Below, in pieces: positions 15,892 through 24,294 of a stretch of 64,000 bases of DNA. The notes beneath the pieces were generated by a model that did not search any database, was not told the origin of the DNA, and saw only the letters and a list, made by a program, of their open reading frames with translations. The position numbers and the translations under genes are program-made. Each line of letters starts with the position of its first letter. Positions within the stretch are counted from its first letter, which is position 1. This stretch comes from JBFYTX01 sp963739515 (GTDB lineage Bacteria > Chloroflexota > Dehalococcoidia > Dehalococcoidales > RBG-16-60-22): NCBI GenBank assembly GCA_963739515.1, contig CAVUAO010000003.1, positions 868,001-932,000 on the forward strand, written 5' to 3'.

Positions 15892-17885
15892 TGGAAAAGA
15901 TAAGTGACAAGACCATGGTGGTGGCTCTCGCCGGGGCCCCCAATGTTGGAAAAAGCACCGTATTCAATCTCTTGACCGGGCTTTCCCAGCATGTCGGCAA
16001 CTGGCCGGGGAAAACAGTCGAACAAAAGACCGGCGTGCTGCGCCGCGGCAATTTGACCATGAATTTTGTTGATTTGCCGGGCACCTACAGTCTGACGGCG
16101 AACTCGGCAGAAGAGCAAATTGCCCGGGACTATCTGGTAAAAGAACATCCGGACGTTGTCGTCGCTATCCTCAATGCCGCCAGCCTGGAGCGGAACCTGT
16201 ACCTGGTGGCTGAGCTTATCGAGCTGTCGCCGCGCTTGGTCATTGCCCTTAATATGATCGACGTTGCCCGGCAACAGGGTATGAAGATTGATGCCAAAGC
16301 ACTGGCGGGGGTATTGAACCTACCGGTAATTCCGATTGTTGCCAATAAGAACCAGGGACTTAATGAACTGTTGGCATCTATCGAAGAAGAGTATAAGCGA
16401 CCCCCGGGTTCACGTGAGGTGAAACACATTGAGTATGGCACCGAAATACAGAAAGTGATTAATCATGTGGCGCAGCTCCTGGATGACTCGCTCACCGCGC
16501 CTTACCCGAAACACTGGACGGCCATGAAGCTGCTCGAAGGCGACGCCCAGATTAGCAGGATGATTACGGGGCGTATACCGCCGGGGCAATCGTCTTCACT
16601 TGATGCTTATCTGAGAGAGAACGAATCTGCCGCGGTGACCATTGCCACGCTTCGCTTTGCGTGGGTGGAAAAAATGATCACGGTGGCACAGGAAAAACCT
16701 CCGATCGGTCAGGTTTCCCTCACCGAAAGGATCGACCGGGCCGCAACTCACCCCATCGCCGGTTTAATCATTCTCATGTTGATACTTGGTCTCGTTTTTG
16801 GGCTCGTTTACAGCATCGGCATTCCCGTACAGAAATTCCTTGAAGTACATCTGGTGGAGAATGGCCGCGCGTTTGTTAACGCGAGCCTCTCCGGAATGCC
16901 ATCCTGGGTGACAAGTTTATTGGCCAACGGTATTCTGAGCGGCGTGGGCACCGTGCTGACTTTCATCCCGATACTGATGCTGTTTTTTGCCGCGTGGGCA
17001 TTCATGGAAGACGTTGGCTACACCGCGAGGGCGGCTTTTGTCACCGACAGGTTCATGCATCTGCTCGGGCTGCACGGTAAATCGGTCCTGCCGCTGGTTT
17101 TAGGCTTTGGCTGTAATGTCCCGGCCATCCTGGGAACACGCATCATTGACTCGCCTCGGTCCCGTCTCTTAACGATTATTATCGCGCCGCTGGTTCCCTG
17201 TACCGGCCGGATGGCCGTCGTTACCCTGATTGCCGCCGCCTTCTTTGGCAGTCAGGCAATATTTGTGTCCATCGGCATCGTAATATTCAGCCTGATTGTG
17301 CTGATTGTCACGGGACTTATTATGAACCGATTTGTCGTTAGTGGAGAAAGCAGCGCCCTGATCATGGAGTTGCCATTATATCATTTGCCTAATGCTCGAA
17401 TGATAGGACTGGTAACCTGGCAAAATACCCTGGCATTTCTCAAGCGCGCCGGGACCATAATTTTAGCTGTCTCGATAATTATCTGGTTATTATCAATTGT
17501 TCCTCACGGGGATATCAATACCAGCATTCTGTCTCATATTGGAAAGTTTTTAGAGCCGGTTGGACGATTGATGGGATTCAACTGGCAGATTATGGTGGCT
17601 CTCTTATCTAGTTTCATCGCTAAAGAAAACACTATCGCCACTCTGGGGACGCTCCTGGGCGGACAGGGGGTGGGACTGACTCAACAGCTGCACACTTTGC
17701 TGACACCTGCCTCCGCATTAGCTTTTTTGGTGGTCCAGGTTCTTTTTATTCCTTGTATTGCCACCGTTGTGGCCATCCGACACGAAACCAGGACATGGCG
17801 CTGGCCTATATTCTCCATAGCCTTTCAACTCATACTTTCTTTCTCCATGGCGATACTCGTATTCCAGATTGCCCGCTTGGTTTAA
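15891..17885 (+). CDS. feoB: Ferrous iron transport protein B
   Basis: A 664-residue FeoB: N-terminal G domain (G1 GAPNVGKST near residue 16, G3 DLPGTYSL near 62, G4 NMID near 122), a helical GDI-like region, then about eight membrane helices with Gate motifs (LPLVLGFGCNVPAILGTR near 400; APLVPCTGRMAV near 435). It imports Fe2+ across the inner membrane. Stop and start overlap as TGATG with the regulator, so translation is coupled. No FeoC follows. Together with the upstream palindromes this is a self-contained iron-uptake operon. Confidence 0.95.
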   Translation: MEKISDKTMVVALAGAPNVGKSTVFNLLTGLSQHVGNWPGKTVEQKTGVLRRGNLTMNFVDLPGTYSLTANSAEEQIARDYLVKEHPDVVVAILNAASLERNLYLVAELIELSPRLVIALNMIDVARQQGMKIDAKALAGVLNLPVIPIVANKNQGLNELLASIEEEYKRPPGSREVKHIEYGTEIQKVINHVAQLLDDSLTAPYPKHWTAMKLLEGDAQISRMITGRIPPGQSSSLDAYLRENESAAVTIATLRFAWVEKMITVAQEKPPIGQVSLTERIDRAATHPIAGLIILMLILGLVFGLVYSIGIPVQKFLEVHLVENGRAFVNASLSGMPSWVTSLLANGILSGVGTVLTFIPILMLFFAAWAFMEDVGYTARAAFVTDRFMHLLGLHGKSVLPLVLGFGCNVPAILGTRIIDSPRSRLLTIIIAPLVPCTGRMAVVTLIAAAFFGSQAIFVSIGIVIFSLIVLIVTGLIMNRFVVSGESSALIMELPLYHLPNARMIGLVTWQNTLAFLKRAGTIILAVSIIIWLLSIVPHGDINTSILSHIGKFLEPVGRLMGFNWQIMVALLSSFIAKENTIATLGTLLGGQGVGLTQQLHTLLTPASALAFLVVQVLFIPCIATVVAIRHETRTWRWPIFSIAFQLILSFSMAILVFQIARLV

Positions 17886-17957
17886 ATTATCCCTGAGGTG
17901 TGGTCGCAGGTGTCAATTTGTAGGAAAAAATTCCAATTAAAGGAAAATTGGCTTTGG

Positions 17958-18033
17958 TGGCACCCCTGCCGGGACTCGAACCCGGGCACACGGTTTAGGA
18001 AACCGCTGCTCTATCCACCTGAGCTACAGGGGC
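17958..18033 (-). tRNA. tRNA-Arg(CCT)
   Basis: Minus-strand cloverleaf of 76 nt with encoded CCA. Acceptor GCCCCTG / CAGGGGT, T-arm CCGGG-TTCGAGT-CCCGG, anticodon loop TTCCTAA giving anticodon CCT. No intron. Confidence 0.93.
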
Positions 18034-18048
18034 GCACTCCCCAGGCTA

Positions 18049-18077
18049 ATTCTAACAACTGCCAGGTCGCTCTGCAA
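18049..18077 (-). promoter_or_regulatory. Predicted promoter of tRNA-Arg
   Basis: On the minus strand TTGCAG (18077-18072), a 17-bp spacer and TAGAAT (18054-18049), ending 16 bp before the tRNA 5' end. Confidence 0.5.
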
Positions 18078-18094
18078 CCGCATTAATCTATCCT

Positions 18095-18904
18095 TTATTG
18101 TATGCCGACCTCGCTGACCGCTGCGCCGGAAACATCCACGATGGCTGCGCCGCCGTCGATGAGCAGCGCCGCGCCGGTCATGAACGACGACTCGTCGCTG
18201 GCGAGGTAGCTGCACAGGCCGGTAATCTCTTCCGGCTTTGAAACGCGCCGCAGCGGCACGTGTTTGGTAAAATAGTCCAGGGCGCCCTGCTTATTGGTCT
18301 TCAGCGCCTTGGCCATCGGCAGGATCATTTCGTCGAGGAGCTCGGTATCGATGCCGCCCGGGCAGACGGCATTGACCCGTATTTTATAGGGCCCGTAGTC
18401 CAGCGCTGCCTGCTGCGTCAGCATGATAAGGCCGGCCTTGGCGGTGTTGTACGCCGGGCAGGCGGGCAGACAGCGCGTCCCGCCCAGGGAGGCGATATTG
18501 ATAATCGAGCCGCCGCCGGCTTTAACCATGACCGGAAGCGCAAAATGCATGAGCAGGAACGGCCCGGTCAGGTTCGTCTCGATCACTTTACGCCAGTCGG
18601 CCGGGGCAAGGTCGGTGACTCTCGCCTTGACGTCGGTGGCGGCGTTATTTACCAGGATGTCCAGTTTCCCGCCCCACTCCAGTGTCGTGTCCACCATCCG
18701 CCGGGCGTCTTCGTCTTTGGAGACGTCCCCCGGGCAGACCATCACCGACCCCTTCGGAAAGGTTTTAGCTGTCTTTTCGAGGGTTTCTTTGTTGCGGCCG
18801 GTAATGCAGACTCTGGCGCCGTCCTTTACGAAGCGAGTGGTAATCGCCTTACCCAGGCCTCGGCCGCCGCCGGTAATCAGGGCTACTTTGCCTTTCAGGT
18901 CCAT
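18095..18904 (-). CDS. Short-chain dehydrogenase/reductase
   Basis: A 269-residue classical SDR: TGGGRGLGKAI cofactor loop near residue 11, NNAA near residue 88, catalytic Ser before YNTAK (Tyr/Lys near residue 157-161) and the PGGIDTELLDEM C-terminal segment. It should oxidise or reduce an alcohol/ketone with NAD(P). An Arg after the first Gly pair hints at NADP, but this is weak. It is the last gene of a leftward group with a cupin-like protein and two DUF169 proteins. Substrate unknown. Confidence 0.88.
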   Translation of the reverse strand: MDLKGKVALITGGGRGLGKAITTRFVKDGARVCITGRNKETLEKTAKTFPKGSVMVCPGDVSKDEDARRMVDTTLEWGGKLDILVNNAATDVKARVTDLAPADWRKVIETNLTGPFLLMHFALPVMVKAGGGSIINIASLGGTRCLPACPAYNTAKAGLIMLTQQAALDYGPYKIRVNAVCPGGIDTELLDEMILPMAKALKTNKQGALDYFTKHVPLRRVSKPEEITGLCSYLASDESSFMTGAALLIDGGAAIVDVSGAAVSEVGIQ

Positions 18905-18942
18905 GTTAATTTCCTCCGTCTAATGCGTTATTATTCGCCGCC

Positions 18943-19353
18943 TCAGTCCGACCTTTTGGTGGTGAGCGAGACCGCCATGCAGACGTAAGGCTTATCGAGT
19001 CTCTTGGTGACTATCGGGCAATGGTACACGCCCTTGGGCGCGACCAGCACTGTAGGTTTATCGAAGGTGTATTTCTCTTCTTTACCCGGTTCTCCGATGG
19101 AGATTTCGACTTCCGCGCCCAGCTCGTCGAGGTGGGCGGGGTCGGTGCCGATGAAGAATACGGCTTCATCGTAGTTATGTACGTGGGGCTTGGTGGACAT
19201 GCCGGTGATGCCGGTCTTATAAGCGCAGGCGTAAATAATATGGAGGTCGAACCCCCCGAGGACATCTCCCCCGACGGCAAACAGCGCCCCGGCCGGCGTT
19301 TTGTGAAACGGTATGGTCGCCAGGTTTTTCTCGTATTTCTTTTTCGCTGACAT
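18943..19353 (-). CDS. Cupin-like protein (paralogue 1)
   Basis: A 136-residue beta-rich protein with a cupin-like pattern: KPHVHNYDEAVFFIGTDP (His and Glu ligands), then LGAEVEISIG, then PTVLVAPKGVYHCPIV. The same order of motifs is found in two more proteins in this window (54368-54871 and 61661-62119). A metal-binding cupin of unknown substrate is inferred. Its ATG overlaps the stop of the upstream DUF169 gene by one base (TAATG), so the two are translationally coupled. Confidence 0.75.
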   Translation of the reverse strand: MSAKKKYEKNLATIPFHKTPAGALFAVGGDVLGGFDLHIIYACAYKTGITGMSTKPHVHNYDEAVFFIGTDPAHLDELGAEVEISIGEPGKEEKYTFDKPTVLVAPKGVYHCPIVTKRLDKPYVCMAVSLTTKRSD

Positions 19354-20114
19354 TAAGACTCCTTTATCCTCTTTCTCATATCCGCCAGCATTTTATTGAC
19401 CCTTTTGCGGTGGGCGGCGCCGCCGGGTCCGGGGGCGGTCGTGGGGCGGTAGGGCATTTCCTTGAGGTTTTCCAGCACCGTCGGGATGCGCTGGAAGGGC
19501 ACCGATATCAGGAACAACCCCGGTGGAAAAATATTCAGCGCCTGCATGCCGAGTCCCAAACCGGTAATGACGTAGTTGAGCTCGCCGCTGACGATGGGGT
19601 AGACGTAAATCCAGGCACAGGCGACCACCGGAGTCGCCCGGCTGGCAAAGGGCTGGCCGGTGGAGTAATTAACGGAACGCAACAGGGTCTGGGCCTGGTT
19701 GATACTGGCCGTGATAACCAGGAGGTCGGGTTCGAAGGAGAGCTTATCCACGGGCGCGAAGGCCACGTATTTCACCGAGCCCTTTTGCATCCTGGGAAGG
19801 TAATCGTACATGGCGCGGCAGGCATTCGCCCCCTTGAAAAGTCCCTCCTCCCCGCCGAATACCCCGCTCACCAGCGCCGGCTCCGGCTCTTCCATGCCCA
19901 GTATCATCTGCTCCACGCCCACGCAGACCCAGTCGTCGGGGGCCACGTAAAAAGCGTTGCCCGCCTGCGCCTCCTTGAGCATCTCGCAGAAATTCAGCTC
20001 TTTTTGGATTCGGCTGATGCCTTCAGGACGGGTGACGGTAAACTTAACGCCGACGGGTTTTCTTTCAAATCCGAACTTGTCGAGGACTGAAAAATCGCTT
20101 TTATTCTCCGCCAT
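19353..20114 (-). CDS. DUF169 domain-containing protein (copy 1)
   Basis: A 253-residue protein with the DUF169 pattern: FERKPVGVKFTVTRPEGI at the N-terminus, NFCEMLKEAQAGNAFYV, CVGVEQMILGM, a central KYVAFAPVDKLSFEPDLLVI, and the C-terminal GLGLGMQALNIFPPGLFLISV. No enzymatic role is known for this family; conserved Cys residues in FCEML and VCVG could bind a cofactor or metal. It is a tandem paralogue of the upstream gene, 5 bp away, and is coupled to the downstream cupin-like gene. Confidence 0.85.
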   Translation of the reverse strand: MAENKSDFSVLDKFGFERKPVGVKFTVTRPEGISRIQKELNFCEMLKEAQAGNAFYVAPDDWVCVGVEQMILGMEEPEPALVSGVFGGEEGLFKGANACRAMYDYLPRMQKGSVKYVAFAPVDKLSFEPDLLVITASINQAQTLLRSVNYSTGQPFASRATPVVACAWIYVYPIVSGELNYVITGLGLGMQALNIFPPGLFLISVPFQRIPTVLENLKEMPYRPTTAPGPGGAAHRKRVNKMLADMRKRIKES

Positions 20115-20119
20115 CGCTT

Positions 20120-20863
20120 CTATTCCTCCTTTTCCAGCTCCGCGACGATTTTCTTGAGCAGCTTTTTATGGCCCTCTTTACCCAGTGTATAAGATTCGGG
20201 GACCCACTCCATCTCGCCCAGGTTTTTGATGATGCCGGGCAGCTTGTCCCAGGGTATCGTTATCAGGATCCGGCCTTCGGGGAAAAGCCTTCTCGATTTC
20301 ATGCCGAAGCCGAAACCGGTGACCGTCAGGTTCATTTCACCGCTCTGGTAGGGATAGATGTAGAGCCAGGCGCACCCCGCCGCCGGCGTGCCCCGCGCTG
20401 ACCACATTTCGCCGGTGGCATAGGCTTTGGCCCGGATTAAGATTTCTGCCTGGCTGACGCTGGCCATGATAATCAGCAGGTCCGGCTCGAAGGTGAGCTT
20501 GTCGATGGGGGCGAAGGCGAGGTATTTTACCGAGTTTTTTGCCATCCTGGGGAGGTATTGATAAAGTCGGAGGTTGGCCCGCACGTCGCGGTAAAGCTTG
20601 AGCTTCGGTCCCACGCGGCCGCTTTCGAAGACAGGCTCTTCCTCGATCATGCCGAGCAGCAGCGGCCCGATGCAGGTAAAGTCCTCTTTAGTGACGTAGA
20701 AGGCGTGGCCCTCCTGGGCTTCGGCCAGCATCTCGCAAAAGTCCAATGGCTTCCCCGGCTTTTTCAGCCCCCTGGGCCTGGTGGCGAGGAACTTAACGCC
20801 TACCGGCGGTCTTTCGAAGTTGAATTTTTCTAAGATGGCGAGGTCTTTGGGGACCGGGCTCAT
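20120..20863 (-). CDS. DUF169 domain-containing protein (copy 2)
   Basis: A 247-residue protein parallel in every block to the downstream DUF169 copy: FERPPVGVKFLATRPRGL, DFCEMLAEAQEGHAFYV, FTCIGPLLLGM, KYLAFAPIDKLTFEPDLLII, GFGFGMKSRRLFPEGRILI. I chose the ATG 20863 (MSPVPKDLAILEKF) because AAAGGAGG lies 6 bp upstream; a longer start at 20932 is possible but unsupported. It is the first gene of the leftward DUF169-DUF169-cupin-SDR group. Function unknown. Confidence 0.83.
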   Translation of the reverse strand: MSPVPKDLAILEKFNFERPPVGVKFLATRPRGLKKPGKPLDFCEMLAEAQEGHAFYVTKEDFTCIGPLLLGMIEEEPVFESGRVGPKLKLYRDVRANLRLYQYLPRMAKNSVKYLAFAPIDKLTFEPDLLIIMASVSQAEILIRAKAYATGEMWSARGTPAAGCAWLYIYPYQSGEMNLTVTGFGFGMKSRRLFPEGRILITIPWDKLPGIIKNLGEMEWVPESYTLGKEGHKKLLKKIVAELEKEE

Positions 20864-21019
20864 GGCGGCCTCCTTTCCGGGATTTCCAGACACGCTATCC
20901 CCTATAATAGAGAGGTTGGCGGGGATATTCAAGTTGGTTTAGTTTAGGTTGACCCGTCTCACGGGGTTGCTTATAATTCTGGCATGGTCTCGCGGAAGGC
21001 TGGAGAAAGAAGGCGTAAT

Positions 21020-21799
21020 ATGGAAAAATTAAAGGGGAAAATCGCTATCGTGACCGGGGGGCGGCGGGGCATCGGCCGGGCGATTGCCCTGGTGCTGGCC
21101 GGCGCCGGCGCCGACCTCGTTATCGCGGATATTGTCGCCGATGACAGTAAACTTGAAGGGGTGGCGGCGGAAATCAGGAAATTGCGGCGGCAGTGTCTTA
21201 CCGTGCGAGTCGACATTTCTTCCCGGTCTGATGTCGAGAAAATGGCGCGTCAGGCCATCGAAGTGTTCGGAAGGATAGACATCCTGGTCAACTGCGCCGG
21301 CATCTGGATTCCGGGTGAAACCCTCCTCGAATGCCGTGAAGAGCACTGGGACCGGGTTATTGACACGAATTTAAAAGGTACTTACCTTTGCTGTCAGGTG
21401 GTCGGGAAATTGATGGCGGGACAGGCTGGCGGCAATATTATTAATCTTTCTTCTCAGGTCGGCTTGAACCCCGGCGCCGGCGCGGGCGCTTATTCTATCT
21501 CCAAAGCCGGGATTATCATGCTTACCCGGCAGCTGGCGCTGGAGCTGGCGGGCAAGAATATCCGGGTGAATGCGCTGGCCCCGGGGATCGTCAAAACCGA
21601 CTTCAATATAGATTTATGGAAAAATCCGGAGGCGGAACGGCAAATTTCCCTCGGGGTGCCGCTGGGCAGATTGGCTGAGCCGGAGGATATCGCGCGGGCG
21701 GCCCTTTTCCTGGCTTCTGAGGACTCCCGTTACATCACCGGGGCAACTATTCCCGTTGACGGGGGCTGGCAGGTCTCTTTCGCGCCGGGGCGGCCGTAA
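21020..21799 (+). CDS. Short-chain dehydrogenase/reductase
   Basis: A 259-residue classical SDR: TGGRRGIGRAIAL near residue 13, NCAG near 93, a Ser followed by YSISK (catalytic Tyr and Lys) and LAPGIVKTDFNIDLW. The C-terminal ASEDSRYITGATIPVDGGW is the common SDR dimer tail. Start chosen at ATG 21020; the earlier in-frame ATG (20984) adds 12 basic residues that are not family-like. Resembles FabG/3-oxoacyl reductases, but the substrate is unknown. Divergent from the DUF169 group and convergent with the next gene. Confidence 0.88.
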   Translation: MEKLKGKIAIVTGGRRGIGRAIALVLAGAGADLVIADIVADDSKLEGVAAEIRKLRRQCLTVRVDISSRSDVEKMARQAIEVFGRIDILVNCAGIWIPGETLLECREEHWDRVIDTNLKGTYLCCQVVGKLMAGQAGGNIINLSSQVGLNPGAGAGAYSISKAGIIMLTRQLALELAGKNIRVNALAPGIVKTDFNIDLWKNPEAERQISLGVPLGRLAEPEDIARAALFLASEDSRYITGATIPVDGGWQVSFAPGRP

Positions 21800-21801
21800 T
21801 A

Positions 21802-22527
21802 CTAGCCCTGGCCGACTTCCTGGGACGTCCCCAGGTACTCTTTGACCAGCTCGGGGTCGTATTTTGCCCGGCGGCCCGGGCACTTAAGCTGCGTGCATAG
21901 CATGCAGCTCAGGAAACCCGTCTCGTTGGGTAAGAGGATACCGGAGCGCGACTTTATCGGCTTCATGGCGCCGCCTTTAGTCAGCGAAACCCCGATTTGG
22001 CTCTCCGCCGCCCCGCCGAATAGCTCAAAAAGCGGTTTTTGCTGGGTTATCGGCCAGTCCTGGAGCTCACCGGGGTTCATCAGGGCAGCCCTGGGGATGT
22101 GATATTTTTCTTTGAGATATTCCGTGAGGTAATCCACCGCTCCTATCAGTATCACGGTTTTGATCGCGTCGAGGGAAAACTGCCTCAGCATGTCCCGGGG
22201 CGGGACCGGCATTTCGTCCAGCTCTTGGCCCACGGTGGCGATGAAAGGGATTACCTTATCCTGGTCGCAGAGCAATCTGCTGAGCACTTTACTGTGGAAA
22301 ACGGTGCCGTCTATCTCTACGGTGTTTTTATCGATGACCCGGGCGTGCGATATCCGGTAGATAGCCTGTGGATGGGCGACGGCGCGGGCCGTTTCCGCCA
22401 GCTCCCTGGCGATTTCCTCCATGCGGCTGCTGCCGCTGCGCCCGAACTGCAGGCGCCTGACCGCCATTTCGATGTCGAGTCGGACGGGTGTGTCTATACG
22501 GTAGATTTTTTTATCTTCAGAGCTCAT
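21802..22527 (-). CDS. MetH activation-domain-like protein
   Basis: A 241-residue protein resembling the stand-alone vitamin-B12-dependent methionine synthase activation domain: VRRLQFGRSGSSRMEEIA near the N-terminus, FIATVGQELDE, DAIKTVILIGAVDYLTEYL, a loop with MNPGELQDWPITQQKPLF and the C-terminal CMLCTQLKCPGRRAKYD, a Cys set CxxCx4C absent from Escherichia MetH but seen in such anaerobe proteins. Likely helps reactivate a corrinoid protein with a reductase. No MetH lies in the window; it may serve a corrinoid methyltransferase elsewhere. It links functionally to the MetF/MetV cluster. Confidence 0.75.
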   Translation of the reverse strand: MSSEDKKIYRIDTPVRLDIEMAVRRLQFGRSGSSRMEEIARELAETARAVAHPQAIYRISHARVIDKNTVEIDGTVFHSKVLSRLLCDQDKVIPFIATVGQELDEMPVPPRDMLRQFSLDAIKTVILIGAVDYLTEYLKEKYHIPRAALMNPGELQDWPITQQKPLFELFGGAAESQIGVSLTKGGAMKPIKSRSGILLPNETGFLSCMLCTQLKCPGRRAKYDPELVKEYLGTSQEVGQG

Positions 22528-22697
22528 GAGATTTTTTCAGTTTAGTCCGTATCAGGGTCTCGTCTGATATCTTACCCTAATTTAACGGGGAATGAAAAAT
22601 TTGAACGTGAGAATATTTGAGTTTTAAGGGAGCCTGGTGGAAAATATGGTAAATTTACAGGCCGATTTTTAACTGGTAATAGCCCGGGGCCGGGATT

Positions 22698-23030
22698 TCA
22701 GGCCGGCTGGTATTTTCTCTGCCGGCTCTTGTTAGAGCGGATTTTTTCCTTGGTGCTTAAAAGCTGAATGTGTCGCTTATCGGAAAGGGGCAGGGCTTCG
22801 ACGACCTCCACGGTGCGGTCTTTTAATTTTTTCCCGCTCAGGTTGGCGATGGCCGTAGTGCCTTCGGCTTTCAGGCTCATTTCCACGTAACCGTAGCCGC
22901 GGGGCTGGCCGCTGCCGATGTATTTATCGTTCATGATGGTGACGGACCTTACCTCCCCGTAAGCCGTGAATTCTTTTCTCAGTTCGTCCTCGGTCACTTC
23001 GAGCGATAGATTGCCCACATAGATATTCAT
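22698..23030 (-). CDS. RNA-recognition-motif RNA-binding protein
   Basis: A 110-residue single-RRM protein: RNP2 NIYVGNLS at the N-terminus and RNP1 RGYGYVEM near residue 44, the aromatic residues that stack on RNA. A basic tail (SKTRQ-type, ending SNKSRQRKYQPA) follows. Bacterial RRMs of this class (Rbp) are small, cold-induced in cyanobacteria and bind single-stranded RNA. A second RRM gene starts 47 bp upstream on the same strand, so the two are probably cotranscribed. Confidence 0.88.
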   Translation of the reverse strand: MNIYVGNLSLEVTEDELRKEFTAYGEVRSVTIMNDKYIGSGQPRGYGYVEMSLKAEGTTAIANLSGKKLKDRTVEVVEALPLSDKRHIQLLSTKEKIRSNKSRQRKYQPA

Positions 23031-23077
23031 ATTTCCCCCTTTATCAAATGGGCTATACGTAGCTCAAGGCCAGGAGC

Positions 23078-23440
23078 TTAATACCGCCGCTGCCCCCCCC
23101 TGCCGCCGGAGCGTCCGCCGCGACCGCCGCTGTAGCCGCCGCCGTATCCGCCGCTCCTTCTATTACCGTAAGAACCTCCACCGCCGCCGCGATTTTCCGT
23201 GCGGGGGCGGGCTTCGTTAACGACGATGGTCCGGTCTCTGAGGGATTTGCCGTTAAGTCCGGCGATGGCCGCCTCGGCTTCGGTCTTGGATGCCATCTCG
23301 ACAAAGCCGAAACCCTTGGGTCGGCCGCTGAACTTATCGGCGGGGATAGCCACGGAATCCACCTTGCCGAAGGTGCCGAATTCTGCCGCGAGTTCGTCCT
23401 CGGTGACGTCATATGATAGATTGCCTACATAGATTTTCAT
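23078..23440 (-). CDS. Gly-rich RRM RNA-binding protein
   Basis: A 120-residue RRM protein: RNP2 KIYVGNLS, RNP1 KGFGFVEM near residue 44, then a Gly/Arg-rich tail from about residue 88 with several GGG, GGYGGGYSGG and RGGRSGGRG repeats. The layout is like cyanobacterial Rbp proteins and plant Gly-rich proteins and is suited to RNA chaperone activity. The tail is absent from its downstream paralogue. The gene is 187 bp from a zinc-ribbon protein gene on the same strand. Confidence 0.9.
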   Translation of the reverse strand: MKIYVGNLSYDVTEDELAAEFGTFGKVDSVAIPADKFSGRPKGFGFVEMASKTEAEAAIAGLNGKSLRDRTIVVNEARPRTENRGGGGGSYGNRRSGGYGGGYSGGRGGRSGGRGGQRRY

Positions 23441-23575
23441 TAATCGTCTCTCCTTATCCCGGATGGCGTCCGCCCTATCTCACGGTATCGCCGGAAACAT
23501 CATGTGATAGCGATTCCTGAGACTAATCTTCAGGTAGTGAAATTTATCTTGAACAGGATTATTGGTTATCGGGGC

Positions 23576-23607
23576 CGTATCCGGGAAGGTTGCCCAACCC
23601 GGATACG
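23576..23607 (-). repeat. 10-bp inverted repeat after the zinc-ribbon gene
   Basis: CGTATCCGGG (23576-23585) and CCCGGATACG (23598-23607) pair perfectly around a 12-base loop, 20 bp beyond the stop of the zinc-ribbon gene on the minus strand. No clear U-tract follows, so termination is only a possibility. Confidence 0.5.
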
Positions 23608-23626
23608 ACTCGGTATTTAGCCTCGA

Positions 23627-23926
23627 TTATCTGCTCGGGCGGATTTTCCGGTAGCAGTCGCTGCAATAGACCGGTTTGTCACCGCGAGGCTGGAAGGGTA
23701 CTTCGGTGGCTTTGCCACACTCGGCACACGTTGCGGGGAACATCTGTCGGGGAGCTCCGTAGCTGCTATTTCCATAGCGCTGGGTCTTCCTTGATTGACG
23801 GCATTCCGGGCATCTCTTGGGCTCGTTGGTGTAGCCTTTGGACTGGAAGAACTCCTGGTCCTCCGCGCTGAACGTGAAAGTAGCTCCACAGTCGGCGCAG
23901 GTGAGGGTCTTGTCTTGAAAAGCCAT
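23627..23926 (-). CDS. Zinc-ribbon domain protein
   Basis: A 99-residue protein with four CxxC pairs: CADCG near residue 10, CPECR near 38, CAECG near 68 and CSDCY near 89. The first half, with FTFSAEDQEFFQSKGY and PKRCPECR, matches the small probable zinc-ribbon (zinc_ribbon_4/zf-trcl) family found in many bacteria; a second knuckle pair is at the C-terminus. A ribosome site (AGAGGAGG) is 5-8 bp upstream. Role unknown, probably RNA or protein binding. It sits upstream of the two RRM genes. Confidence 0.8.
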   Translation of the reverse strand: MAFQDKTLTCADCGATFTFSAEDQEFFQSKGYTNEPKRCPECRQSRKTQRYGNSSYGAPRQMFPATCAECGKATEVPFQPRGDKPVYCSDCYRKIRPSR

Positions 23927-24159
23927 TGGATGACCTCCTCTCTTAAGTATTCAGTTAGAGTTCGGGTCATCCAGCACTCTAGAGTAAACAGTGTGAAGGG
24001 GCTTCTATGAAGCTTGGCAATAACCTAAACCTAAACTATCTTAATAGTACAACAAATGTTACCTTTTTGCAAGTGGTCCTGGCATAGGAACCCCTGGTTC
24101 GAGATATTATCTCCGGTTTTTCCGGCCCGGCGGCGTTTTGCCATATTCTCCGCATAGTG

Positions 24160-24188
24160 TTGACAAGCTATATGGTTTATGGTATTAG
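24160..24188 (+). promoter_or_regulatory. Predicted promoter of the FMN glutamate-synthase-like gene
   Basis: TTGACA (24160-24165), a 17-bp spacer and TATTAG (24183-24188), leaving a leader of about 100 bp that contains GTAGAC near 24188 and GTCTAC near 24222 as an inverted pair. Confidence 0.6.
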
Positions 24189-24294
24189 TAGACGGTTACC
24201 CTATTCCATACCCTGTTATTTTGTCTACGGATGCTGTCTGCTTCCTCGAGGGAAGCGGTATATCGGATAAAAAATATAGAAGGAGAAAGAAACA

